Notes under the pieces: model-generated
Told to the model about the DNA's origin: nothing
Seen by the model: only the letters and a program-made list of their open reading frames with translations
Database searches by the model: none
NCBI RefSeq assembly: GCF_000025265.1
Contig: NC_013739.1
Span: forward strand, 186,001 to 250,000
Reading direction: 5' to 3'
DNA length: 64,000 nt
Origin: Conexibacter woesei DSM 14684
GTDB lineage: Bacteria > Actinomycetota > Thermoleophilia > Solirubrobacterales > Solirubrobacteraceae
Shown here: positions 25,180-32,258 of the stretch, one piece after another
How the letters are laid out: each line of letters begins with the position of its first letter
How positions within the stretch are numbered: the stretch's first letter is position 1
Made by a program: the position numbers and the translations under genes

Positions 25180-25761
25180 TCAGCGCGGTGCGACGAGCGC
25201 GGCGACGAGCGTCTCGCCGAGCAGGCCGCCGGACTCCGCCGCCGTCGCGCGGCCGGTGAGGACCTCCTCGCAGGCGGCGGTGACGAGCCCGCGCAGCATG
25301 CGGAACTGCCAGTCGGGCGGCAGCTCGGCGCGCAGCTCGCCGCGCGCGTGCGCGGCACGCAGCCAGACGAGCACGTCGTCGGCGTCCGCGATCACCTGCT
25401 CGTCGTTGAAGATCTCGTCCGCGAGCGCGCGGTAGCCGGTCAGGAAGCGGTAGTGCTCGCTGCGCGCGACGATCTCGCGCGCGAAGCGGCGCAGCGTCTC
25501 CTCCGCCGGCGCCTGCGCGCCGACGATCCAGCTGCCGAGCGCGGCGAAGTCGTCGTGGACGTGCGCGAAGACCGCCCGCAGCAGGTCCTCGCGGCTGGGG
25601 AAGTGGCGGTAGACGGTCATCCGCGAGACGCCGGAGGCGTCGGCGATCTCGCGCATGCTCGCGTCGGGGTCCTCGGCCAGCAGGCGGATCGCCGCGGCGA
25701 CGACGGCGTCGCGGTTGCGGCGCGCGTCGGCGCGCGGTCTGACGGGTTCGTCCTCGGCCAT
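25180..25761 (-). CDS. TetR-family repressor next to a drug exporter
   Basis: 193 residues with an N-terminal helix-turn-helix (AVVAAAIRLLAEDPDASMREIADASGVSRMTVYRHFPSREDLLRAVF) and a helical ligand domain. It is divergent from an MFS exporter with 82 bases between, the standard layout for a repressor of an efflux pump. The inverted motif at 25772 is a likely binding site and would give autoregulation. Confidence 0.92.
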   Translation of the reverse strand: MAEDEPVRPRADARRNRDAVVAAAIRLLAEDPDASMREIADASGVSRMTVYRHFPSREDLLRAVFAHVHDDFAALGSWIVGAQAPAEETLRRFAREIVARSEHYRFLTGYRALADEIFNDEQVIADADDVLVWLRAAHARGELRAELPPDWQFRMLRGLVTAACEEVLTGRATAAESGGLLGETLVAALVAPR

Positions 25762-25771
25762 CCTAGAAAAT

Positions 25772-25788
25772 GTTACGCTCTGTCACAG
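25772..25788. promoter_or_regulatory. Imperfect inverted repeat, probable TetR operator
   Basis: TGTTAC-GCTCT-GTCACA matches its reverse complement at five of six arm positions. It lies between the divergent TetR and MFS genes in an AT-richer patch (AGAAAATGTTAC) that probably holds the promoters. Confidence 0.55.
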
Positions 25789-25843
25789 TTGCCCAATCGG
25801 GCGGCGCCGGTCGCGCCGCGCCCCAACCCTCTCAGGTCCGCAC

Positions 25844-27418
25844 ATGAACACCGCTGCTGCAGCGGCGGCGCGCTCTCGCGCGTCCGGCCGCGACAACCCC
25901 TGGCTGACGCTTGTCGCCGTCGCGCTCGGCGTGATGATGGTCGGGCTCGACGGCACCGTCGTCGGCGTCGCCAACCCGACGATCGCCGCCGACCTCGACG
26001 CCTCGCTCGCAGGGCTCCAGTGGGTCACCAACGGCTACCTGCTCGCGCTCGCCGTCCTGCTGATCGTCGGCGGCAAGCTCGGCGACCGCTTCGGCCGCAA
26101 GAAGGTCTTCGTGATCGGCATCGCCGGCTTCGCGCTGACCTCCCTGCTGTGCGCGCTGTCGACGTCGACGGGGATGCTCGTCGGCGCGCGCGTGCTGCAA
26201 GGCGTCGCCGGCGCGCTGCTGATGCCGAACACGCTCGCGCTGCTGCGCGCCGCCTTCCCGCCCGCCGAGCTGAACCGCGCGGTCGGGATCTGGGGCGGCG
26301 CCTCTGCGCTCGCCGTCGCCTCCGGCCCGATCGTCGGCGGCCTGCTCGTCGAGCACGTCTCGTGGGAGTCGATCTTCCTGCTCAACCTCCCGCTCGGCCT
26401 GCTCGCCGCGGTCGTCACGCTGCGGTGGGTGAGGGAGTCGAAGGACGAGACGCACGTCGGCGGCTTCGACGTGCCCGGCGTCGCGCTGCTGTCCGGCGGT
26501 CTCTTCCTGCTGATCTGGGGCGTCATCAAGGCGCAGGACCACGGCTGGGGCTCGGCCTACGTGATCGGCTTCGGGATCGCGGCGCTCGTCACGCTCGCCG
26601 GCTTCGTCGTGCGCGAGGCGCGCACGCGCGAGCCGCTGCTGCCGCTGGAGCTGTTCCGCAACCGCTCGCTGTCAGCCGGCGTCGTGCTCGTCGTGACCGG
26701 CTTCTTCGCGCTCTTCGGGATCCTCTTCTTCATCGGGCTCTACCTCCAGAACGTGCACGGCTACAGCCCGATCCAGACCGGCGTGCGGCTGCTGCCGCTG
26801 ACCGCGACGTTCACGATCAGCGCGCCGCTCGGCGGCCTGCTGACGGAGAAGTTCGGCCCGCGCGTGCCGCTCTGCCTCGGGATGCTGATCCTCGCCGGAT
26901 GCTTCTTCGGCCTCACGGGGCTGGAGGTCGACACCGGCTACGGCGGCCAGTGGCCGTTCTACCTGCTGATCGGGCTCGCGATGGGGTTCGTGATCGTGGC
27001 CTCGACGGAGGCGATCGTTGGCAACGCGCCAGTCGAGCGCGGCGGGCTGGCCGGCGGGCTGCAGTCGACGGCCAACCAGCTCGGCGGCGTGCTCGGCACG
27101 GCCGTGCTCGGCTCGGTGATCGTCTCCGGCGTCGGCTCGGCGCTCGCCGGCAACCTCGCCGACGCGGGCGTGCCGGCGGCAGCGGCGAAGGCGGTCGAGG
27201 GGCAGGAGGAGCTGATCGCGCAGGGCGTCGCGCCGGTCACGCCCGGCATGCCGGCCGGGCTCGCGCAGGCGATCACCGACGCGTCGTTCCAGTCGTTCAT
27301 GGACGGCCTCCACACGGCGATGTGGGTCAGCGGCGTGCTGGCGCTCGTCAGTGCCGCGATCGCGCTGCTCGTCAGCCGCGGCCACGGCGCCGGCGACGGC
27401 GCCGCGGTGCACGTCTAG
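25844..27418 (+). CDS. MFS drug exporter, DHA2 (14-helix) type
   Basis: 524 residues with 14 probable membrane helices. The N-terminal motif GLDGTVVGVANPTIAADL is typical of DHA2 (EmrB/QacA-like) proteins; motif A reads GGKLGDRFGRKKVF and motif C ALAVASGPIVGGLL. It should be a proton-driven exporter of drugs or hydrophobic compounds. Regulation by the divergent TetR is likely. Its TAG stop is shared in a CTAG palindrome with the convergent RCK gene. Confidence 0.94.
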   Translation: MNTAAAAAARSRASGRDNPWLTLVAVALGVMMVGLDGTVVGVANPTIAADLDASLAGLQWVTNGYLLALAVLLIVGGKLGDRFGRKKVFVIGIAGFALTSLLCALSTSTGMLVGARVLQGVAGALLMPNTLALLRAAFPPAELNRAVGIWGGASALAVASGPIVGGLLVEHVSWESIFLLNLPLGLLAAVVTLRWVRESKDETHVGGFDVPGVALLSGGLFLLIWGVIKAQDHGWGSAYVIGFGIAALVTLAGFVVREARTREPLLPLELFRNRSLSAGVVLVVTGFFALFGILFFIGLYLQNVHGYSPIQTGVRLLPLTATFTISAPLGGLLTEKFGPRVPLCLGMLILAGCFFGLTGLEVDTGYGGQWPFYLLIGLAMGFVIVASTEAIVGNAPVERGGLAGGLQSTANQLGGVLGTAVLGSVIVSGVGSALAGNLADAGVPAAAAKAVEGQEELIAQGVAPVTPGMPAGLAQAITDASFQSFMDGLHTAMWVSGVLALVSAAIALLVSRGHGAGDGAAVHV

Positions 27419-28797
27419 GGGCGGTCCGGCGCGGCCGCGACCGCGGGCGGGGCGGGCGGGAAGCGCTCGGTCCCGCCCGGCGTCTCGATGTACGTCGCGC
27501 CGCGGTGGACGAACGCGTGTGCCAGCTCGTGGCCGATCGCGGTCGCCGCGACGGCGGCGGCCGCGACGCGGTCGAGGTCCTGCGCGATGCCGATCGGGAA
27601 CAGCGCGGCGGTCTCCTGCGTGATCTCGTTGGAGCCGGCGCGCAGGATCGTCCGCAGCCCCGGCTGGACGGCGAGCGCCGCGACGCTGATCGAGATGTTC
27701 GCCAGCTCGTCGCTGGTGACCGCGGCGAGCGCGCGGGCGCGGCTCAGCGAGAGGCCTTCGAGCATGTAGCGGTCGCCGCCGCGGCCGATCACGACCGGCA
27801 GTTTGAGGCCACGCGCGAGCGCGACGTTCGGTGCGTGCTCGTCCTGCTCGACGGCGACGACGTCGATCCCGAGCGCGCGCAGCTCCAGGCAGAGGCGGAA
27901 GCCGACCTGGCCGAGCCCGACGACGACGACGTGGTCGACGCGCGGGATCGTGCGGGTGCCGAAGATCCCCGTCAGGCGGCGGCTCAGCAGGCGGTTGACG
28001 AGCGCGGCGGTGAAGACCGCGGTCAGCACCAGGCCGAGCGCCATCGACGCGATCCCGTAGAGCTGGATCCACGTCGCGCCGTGCTCGAAGAAACCGCTCG
28101 GGCCGACCGTCGTGATCGCCTTCGTCGCCTCGTATACGGCGTGGACGAACGGCTCGTGGTGCGTGCTCAGCGCCAGTGCGGTCTCCAACAGCACGAGCGC
28201 GAGCAGGCCGGCGACCGACCAGACGAGCAGCCGCGCCGCGCGGTCGGGCGGGCGGAACTGCGCACGCAGCCGCCGCGTCAGCCGCACCGCCGCGCTCGGC
28301 GGGTGGTAGGGCAGCGGCGCGACCGCGGGCGGCTCGTCGCCGCTGTCGCGGACGCCGATCAGGTCGCCGTCGTCGGTGCGGTGGAGCGCGACGAGCTGCG
28401 GGTCGACGCAAGGCCCGACGATCGCGCCGACCGACGCGTCCGCCATCGAGACGACGTTGCAGTTGGGGATCGAGCTGATCAGCTGGTCGGCGACGGTGCG
28501 GTCGAAGATCGTCACGACGAGCCGTATCCCCGGCCGCACGTACTCGACCAGCAGCGCGCTGCGCAGCGCGCTGATGTCGTCGCGGTCGATCACCGTCACC
28601 GCCGCGACGTCGTCTTTGAGGGCGCGGCGCAGCTCGCGGTCGGTCGGCCTGCGCAGCCGCCGCACCGGGACGCCGGCCGCGAGCAACGCCTTCTCGACGC
28701 CCTGGGCGAGGATCCCCTCACCGAGGACGAGATGGGGCATTGGCATCGGCGCAAGATACGGATCGTCCCGCTTCAGCGCGTGCTCGCTGCCCGCCAC
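27415..28797 (-). CDS. Two-RCK protein with two membrane helices (ion-channel-like)
   Basis: 460 residues: an N-terminal RCK/TrkA-N-like domain (~20-150, LVLGEGILAQGVEKALL), a linker, helix ~190-210 (LLVWSVAGLLALVLLETAL), a pore-loop-like segment (VYEATKAITTVGPSG, 221-235), helix ~240-265, and a second RCK domain with VVVVGLGQVGFRLCLELRALGIDVVAVE. This is the plan of a K+ channel with regulatory domains. The canonical TVGYGD filter is TVGPSG here, so ion selectivity is doubtful. Helix spacing still matches a 2TM channel. Start could also be an internal Met at residues 18 or 20. Confidence 0.8.
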   Translation of the reverse strand: MAGSEHALKRDDPYLAPMPMPHLVLGEGILAQGVEKALLAAGVPVRRLRRPTDRELRRALKDDVAAVTVIDRDDISALRSALLVEYVRPGIRLVVTIFDRTVADQLISSIPNCNVVSMADASVGAIVGPCVDPQLVALHRTDDGDLIGVRDSGDEPPAVAPLPYHPPSAAVRLTRRLRAQFRPPDRAARLLVWSVAGLLALVLLETALALSTHHEPFVHAVYEATKAITTVGPSGFFEHGATWIQLYGIASMALGLVLTAVFTAALVNRLLSRRLTGIFGTRTIPRVDHVVVVGLGQVGFRLCLELRALGIDVVAVEQDEHAPNVALARGLKLPVVIGRGGDRYMLEGLSLSRARALAAVTSDELANISISVAALAVQPGLRTILRAGSNEITQETAALFPIGIAQDLDRVAAAAVAATAIGHELAHAFVHRGATYIETPGGTERFPPAPPAVAAAPDRP

Positions 28798-28824
28798 GCG
28801 CGGGCTCCTGGCGCACGCGCGCGC

Positions 28825-29250
28825 TCAGCCGAGCGGGATCAGCTCCAGCCGCTCGCGAGCGGCCGCGGCGTTGAGTCGCTCGTCCCACGACGCGAACCGC
28901 GCCGGGCCGGCACCGAGCAGCTCGACCGCCGAGGCCAGCTGCAGCGCGTCGAACCCGCGCAGGACGTGACGTTCGGCGAGTGCGGCAGCGCGGTCGATCA
29001 CGGGCGCGTCGGCCGGAACGACGACGACGTCCTCCCACATCCGCACGAACGCGTCGAGCTGTCTGCGGTGGACACGTCTCGTGAGCCGACCGCCGGCGTG
29101 CATCCGCGCGAGCGCCGAGTGGATCTCGACGTACGTGAGGTGGCTGGAGACCAGCTCCGTCGCCGCAGCAGCCTCGGCGCGCACGGCCTCGCTCCCCGGT
29201 TCGGTGACGAGGAGCTTCACGAGCGCGCTCGTGTCGAGGTAGAGCGTCAA
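28825..29250 (-). CDS. vapC: PIN-domain toxin (VapC family)
   Basis: 141 residues with the four PIN acidic residues: D6 (LYLDTSALVK), E42 (TYVEIHSA), D101 (GFDALQLASA) and D123 (SWDERL). VapC toxins are metal-dependent RNases that commonly cut tRNA or rRNA. It overlaps the antitoxin gene by 4 bases and is downstream of it, the usual order. Confidence 0.92.
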   Translation of the reverse strand: MTLYLDTSALVKLLVTEPGSEAVRAEAAAATELVSSHLTYVEIHSALARMHAGGRLTRRVHRRQLDAFVRMWEDVVVVPADAPVIDRAAALAERHVLRGFDALQLASAVELLGAGPARFASWDERLNAAAARERLELIPLG

Positions 29251-29516
29251 CGATCGCCGCGGTCGTCGATCACCATCTCCGCCGCGGTGGGGCCGTCGCC
29301 CCTCAGCTCAACAGCCGGCGGGAGTGCCGGCTTGCGTCCGCTCCAACGGACGCGACCGGTCTCGACGAGTTGCGCGATGCCGGGTGACATGCCCGCGGGA
29401 ACGACGCGCGCGACAGGTCTTCCGCGCCGGGTCACGGTCAGCACCTCACCGTGCTCGACCTGCTCGATCAGCGCGCTCGTCTCGTTCTTCAGCTGCCGGA
29501 TCCCGATCTCACGCAT
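29247..29516 (-). CDS. Phd/YefM-family antitoxin
   Basis: 89 residues. The N-terminus MREIGIRQLKNETSALIEQV and the following VLTVTRRGRPVARVVP are the Phd/YefM DNA-binding fold. The C-terminal ~45 residues should wrap the VapC toxin. It probably represses the operon through the repeat immediately upstream. Confidence 0.92.
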   Translation of the reverse strand: MREIGIRQLKNETSALIEQVEHGEVLTVTRRGRPVARVVPAGMSPGIAQLVETGRVRWSGRKPALPPAVELRGDGPTAAEMVIDDRGDR

Positions 29517-29552
29517 GTAGCCACATTAGCATCCGAGATGACTACATTGTGG
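29515..29552. promoter_or_regulatory. Inverted motifs upstream of the toxin-antitoxin pair
   Basis: ATGTAG (29515-29520) and CTACAT (29542-29547) are perfect inverted repeats, each followed on the inner or outer side by CCACA and TGTGG. The segment is AT-rich for this genome and covers the antitoxin start and likely promoter, so it is a plausible autoregulatory operator. Confidence 0.5.
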
Positions 29553-29561
29553 CGGGATCCG

Positions 29562-31229
29562 CTACGCCCGCGAGCTGCCGTCGGGCAGCCGCTCGCGGTC
29601 TCTCGGCGCGGGCTGGGGGGTGGTTCTGGGCGCCGGGCTCGGCGCTGGCGCTCTCGGCGTGGCGGGCGGTCGTCTGCACGCGGTCACGTCGATCTGCCAG
29701 ACCGCGGCGGCGTCGAGCGGCATCCGGCAGCCGGGGTGGACCCCGCGCGCGGTGCCGCCCCACCTTCCGCCGCCGTCGTCGCGCAGCTCGTCTATCCAGT
29801 CGACCGTCCGCCCGCGGTGGACCTGCGTCCACGTGAGCAGCGCCCAGCGGCCGGCGGCGCCGCAGTCGGCCAGCAGGATCGCGTCGTCGTCCAGCGGCTG
29901 CAGCGTCCCGCGCGGCGTCTGGCGCCGGATCGCGTCGCGCAGCTCGGCGCGGACCCCGGTGGTCAGCGGCGGCACGCGGCAGATCCCGGCGCGCGAGCCG
30001 ATCGGGATCCCGCCGGGCGCGAACGTGCTCGGCAGGGGGAAGAACGTGCTGGCCGCGTAGCGCGCCCGCACGGTCGCGCCGATCCGTTCGCCGCTGCCGC
30101 GCTCGAACGGGGTCGGCGGCGGCCGGTAGCTTCTCGCGCCCCCCGGCGGCTGGGCAGGATCGGGCGGATCGGGCAGCGACAGCGGCGCCGCGAGCAGGCG
30201 GATCCAGCCCTGCTCGACGTCGATGCTCGGCAGGCCGTGCTCGTCGGCGCCGGTCCCCAGGACGAACGCGCCCGTGCTCGCCTGGGCGGCCAGCGCGGCG
30301 GGGACGTCGAACGCGGCCCAGGTCTCGAACGTCGCGCCCGGTTCGAGCGGGAGCGAGCGCGACCGCGGCATCAGCGCGTGCGCACGCGGGTCCTGCTCGA
30401 ACGTCCGCCCGCCGAGGTGGAGCTGCGGGTGCAGGGAGGGGATCGAGCCGCCGCCGGCGTTGCGAACGGCGAACGCCACCACGACGAAGCGGCCGTCGGC
30501 GCGCCGGCTGCCGAGCAGCCCGTACGGGTCCTCGAGCACGGTCGCCGTCTCGACGCCGTGCACGCGTGCCTGCAGCAGCGGCGTGTCGAGCTCGTCGAGC
30601 GCGTCGACGAACGTCACCGGCATCCCCTTCACGCTGCATGCCCCGGTTCGGCCGTGGAGCGCGTTGAGCCCGCGGTCGCGGCACGGCTGCTCCGCCGTGG
30701 GCAGGGTGCGGAGGTCGCCGGAGGCGGCGGCAGCGACGGCGCGCTCCAGCCGCAGCCATCTCGCGTCCGGCGTACGCGCCGCGCTCGGCGGCCCCTCGGC
30801 GACGAGGTGCGAGCCGAAAGGCTTGGCGATGGTCCACGCGCCTGCGCCGTCCGGCTTCCACCAGCGCCCCTGGGCGTCGGGCGGGCCGGCGCCGAGCAGC
30901 CCGTCGCGCGCGGTGGAGTCGGCTGACCAGCGGATCGCGTAGATGCCGAGGCGCGGCTCGCGATCGGGGACATGCGGCACGTCGAAGCGCACGCCGCCGC
31001 CGTCGGGTCGCGCGACGAGCCGCACGCCGGTGACGCGCTCGAAGTTGGCGGCGAAGCGGTCCGGCGTCGTCGCGGGCGGGAGCGCCGCGGTGGTAGCGGC
31101 CCCGCTGCGCGGCTGTCCCCCGCCGGGCTCGTCCGCTCCGCCGCCGCAGGCCGGGAGCGCGGCCAGCAGCACGACGGCAGCGACCGTCGCGAGGCGGTGG
31201 CTGCACCTGCTGCGCGAGCTTCCGGTCAC
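29562..31229 (-). CDS. Large lipoprotein of unknown function
   Basis: 555 residues. An N-terminal signal with lipobox LAALPAC gives a lipidated Cys28, then a Gly/Pro-rich spacer. A middle segment, GRFVVVAFAVRNAGGGSIPSL and onward (~280-370), resembles a DUF4352-like beta-sandwich. The C-terminal part holds several Cys and ends in a Pro-rich tail. It sits outside the membrane on the cell surface. No enzymatic motif recognised. It is divergent from a PRC-barrel gene by 51 bases. Confidence 0.75.
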   Translation of the reverse strand: MTGSSRSRCSHRLATVAAVVLLAALPACGGGADEPGGGQPRSGAATTAALPPATTPDRFAANFERVTGVRLVARPDGGGVRFDVPHVPDREPRLGIYAIRWSADSTARDGLLGAGPPDAQGRWWKPDGAGAWTIAKPFGSHLVAEGPPSAARTPDARWLRLERAVAAAASGDLRTLPTAEQPCRDRGLNALHGRTGACSVKGMPVTFVDALDELDTPLLQARVHGVETATVLEDPYGLLGSRRADGRFVVVAFAVRNAGGGSIPSLHPQLHLGGRTFEQDPRAHALMPRSRSLPLEPGATFETWAAFDVPAALAAQASTGAFVLGTGADEHGLPSIDVEQGWIRLLAAPLSLPDPPDPAQPPGGARSYRPPPTPFERGSGERIGATVRARYAASTFFPLPSTFAPGGIPIGSRAGICRVPPLTTGVRAELRDAIRRQTPRGTLQPLDDDAILLADCGAAGRWALLTWTQVHRGRTVDWIDELRDDGGGRWGGTARGVHPGCRMPLDAAAVWQIDVTACRRPPATPRAPAPSPAPRTTPQPAPRDRERLPDGSSRA

Positions 31230-31280
31230 GTGGCGAGGCTAACGGCCATTGCGGGTTCGGCGGCCGGTAGCGTTCCTGGC

Positions 31281-31625
31281 ATGAGCGGTGAGCACGACGA
31301 CGGCGTGGCGGTCTCGTACAAGGCGTTGAGACGTGGCACGCGCGTGCGCGGGAGCGACGGCGCCGAGGTCGGCAAGGTCCACCGCGTGCAGGACAACGTG
31401 CGCGAGAACATCTTCGACGGGATCGTCGTCGAGACGCGCGCGGGCAAGCGGTTCGTGGACGCGCCGGAGGTCGCGCACATCGCCGAGCGCGCCGTGACGC
31501 TGACGATCCCCGCGGCGGACGTCGCCGCGCTGCCGGTGCCCAGGTCGCGGCTCGCGCAGCGGATGGAGCAGGCGCGCGTCGTGCGCCGCGCGAGACGCGC
31601 CGCGCGCGACATCCGCGACCGCTGA
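31281..31625 (+). CDS. PRC-barrel-like domain protein 1
   Basis: 114 residues. The first ~75 form a small beta-barrel of the PRC type (YKALRRGTRVRGSDGAEVGKV, then DNVRENIFDGIVVETRAGKRFVDAPEVAHIAE in parts). The C-terminus is basic and Arg-rich (RVVRRARRAARDIRDR), perhaps for nucleic-acid or membrane contact. PRC barrels occur in RNA-processing and photosynthetic proteins; role unknown. The relative at 35657 has the same DGIVV core. Confidence 0.75.
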   Translation: MSGEHDDGVAVSYKALRRGTRVRGSDGAEVGKVHRVQDNVRENIFDGIVVETRAGKRFVDAPEVAHIAERAVTLTIPAADVAALPVPRSRLAQRMEQARVVRRARRAARDIRDR

Positions 31626-31644
31626 TCGGCGCCGCGTGGTGGCA

Positions 31645-31783
31645 CAGGTGCGACCCGTTCCGCTACTGTCGGTGGTCATGGATGCGATTGCGGACATCGT
31701 CGCGCTGCACCCGGCTGCCTGATCGTCACTCGATCTCCCGCCGGATGACCGCTGCCTGAGGGCGGCGGATGCAGGTGCGACCC
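31645..31783. repeat. 12-bp direct repeat flanking a tiny ORF
   Basis: CAGGTGCGACCC occurs at 31645-31656 and 31772-31783, each followed by a GTT(T)CCG stretch. The copies bracket the small ORF at 31678. GCTGCCTGA is also repeated at 31714 and 31751, and each copy ends a short ORF whose last residues are Ala-Ala. A stem of CCGCCG/CGGCGG lies between. Confidence 0.5.
31678..31722 (+). CDS. Possible leader peptide of 14 residues (MDAIADIVALHPAA)
   Basis: A short ATG ORF lies 97 bases before the RNHCP gene. A second mini-ORF, MTAA, follows at 31745-31759. Neither has a strong ribosome site, so expression is not shown; the arrangement resembles a regulatory leader. It would be too short for normal gene calling. 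Confidence 0.3.
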   Translation: MDAIADIVALHPAA

Positions 31784-31818
31784 AGCGTTTCCGTCCGCCT
31801 TTCCATCCGGAGGTCCCC

Positions 31819-32193
31819 TTGTCGCGCGACCAGCGACACCGCGCCCGGCGCCGTGAGCCGAGCGCATTCCGATGCCGCAACTGCGGTCTCGACGTGCCCA
31901 CCGACGCACCCGGCACCGCCCATCGCAACCACTGTCCGAGCTGCCTCTGGAGCCGGCACCTCGACGACGCCACCCCCGGCGACCGCGCCGCGCTGTGCGG
32001 CTCGTCGATGGAGCCGATCGCCGTCGCCGTGCGCGGCGACGGCGAGTGGGTGCTGGTCCACCGCTGCGCCGGCTGCGGCGAGCTGGACCTGAACCGCATC
32101 GCCGGCGACGACAATCCGCTGCTGCTCACGCGGCTCGCGGTCAAGCCGCTCGCGCAGCCGCCGTTTCCGCTCGAACGGCTCGCGCGGCTGTGA
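31819..32193 (+). CDS. RNHCP domain protein (zinc-binding)
   Basis: 124 residues. Cys pairs C19/C22, C39/C42 and C83/C86 can bind zinc, and the family name motif RNHCPSCLWSRHLD is present at 36-49, followed by GDRAALCGSSMEPI. RNHCP proteins are of unknown function, common in actinobacteria. The start is TTG 31819 with CCGGAGG at good spacing. The 5' leader has unusual repeats and a tiny ORF. Confidence 0.85.
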   Translation: MSRDQRHRARRREPSAFRCRNCGLDVPTDAPGTAHRNHCPSCLWSRHLDDATPGDRAALCGSSMEPIAVAVRGDGEWVLVHRCAGCGELDLNRIAGDDNPLLLTRLAVKPLAQPPFPLERLARL

Positions 32194-32258
32194 GCCGCGC
32201 GGGCAGTTCGCGGACCTGAGCCGGACACGCGAGCGACCCGGTCTGTTACAACGCCAAG

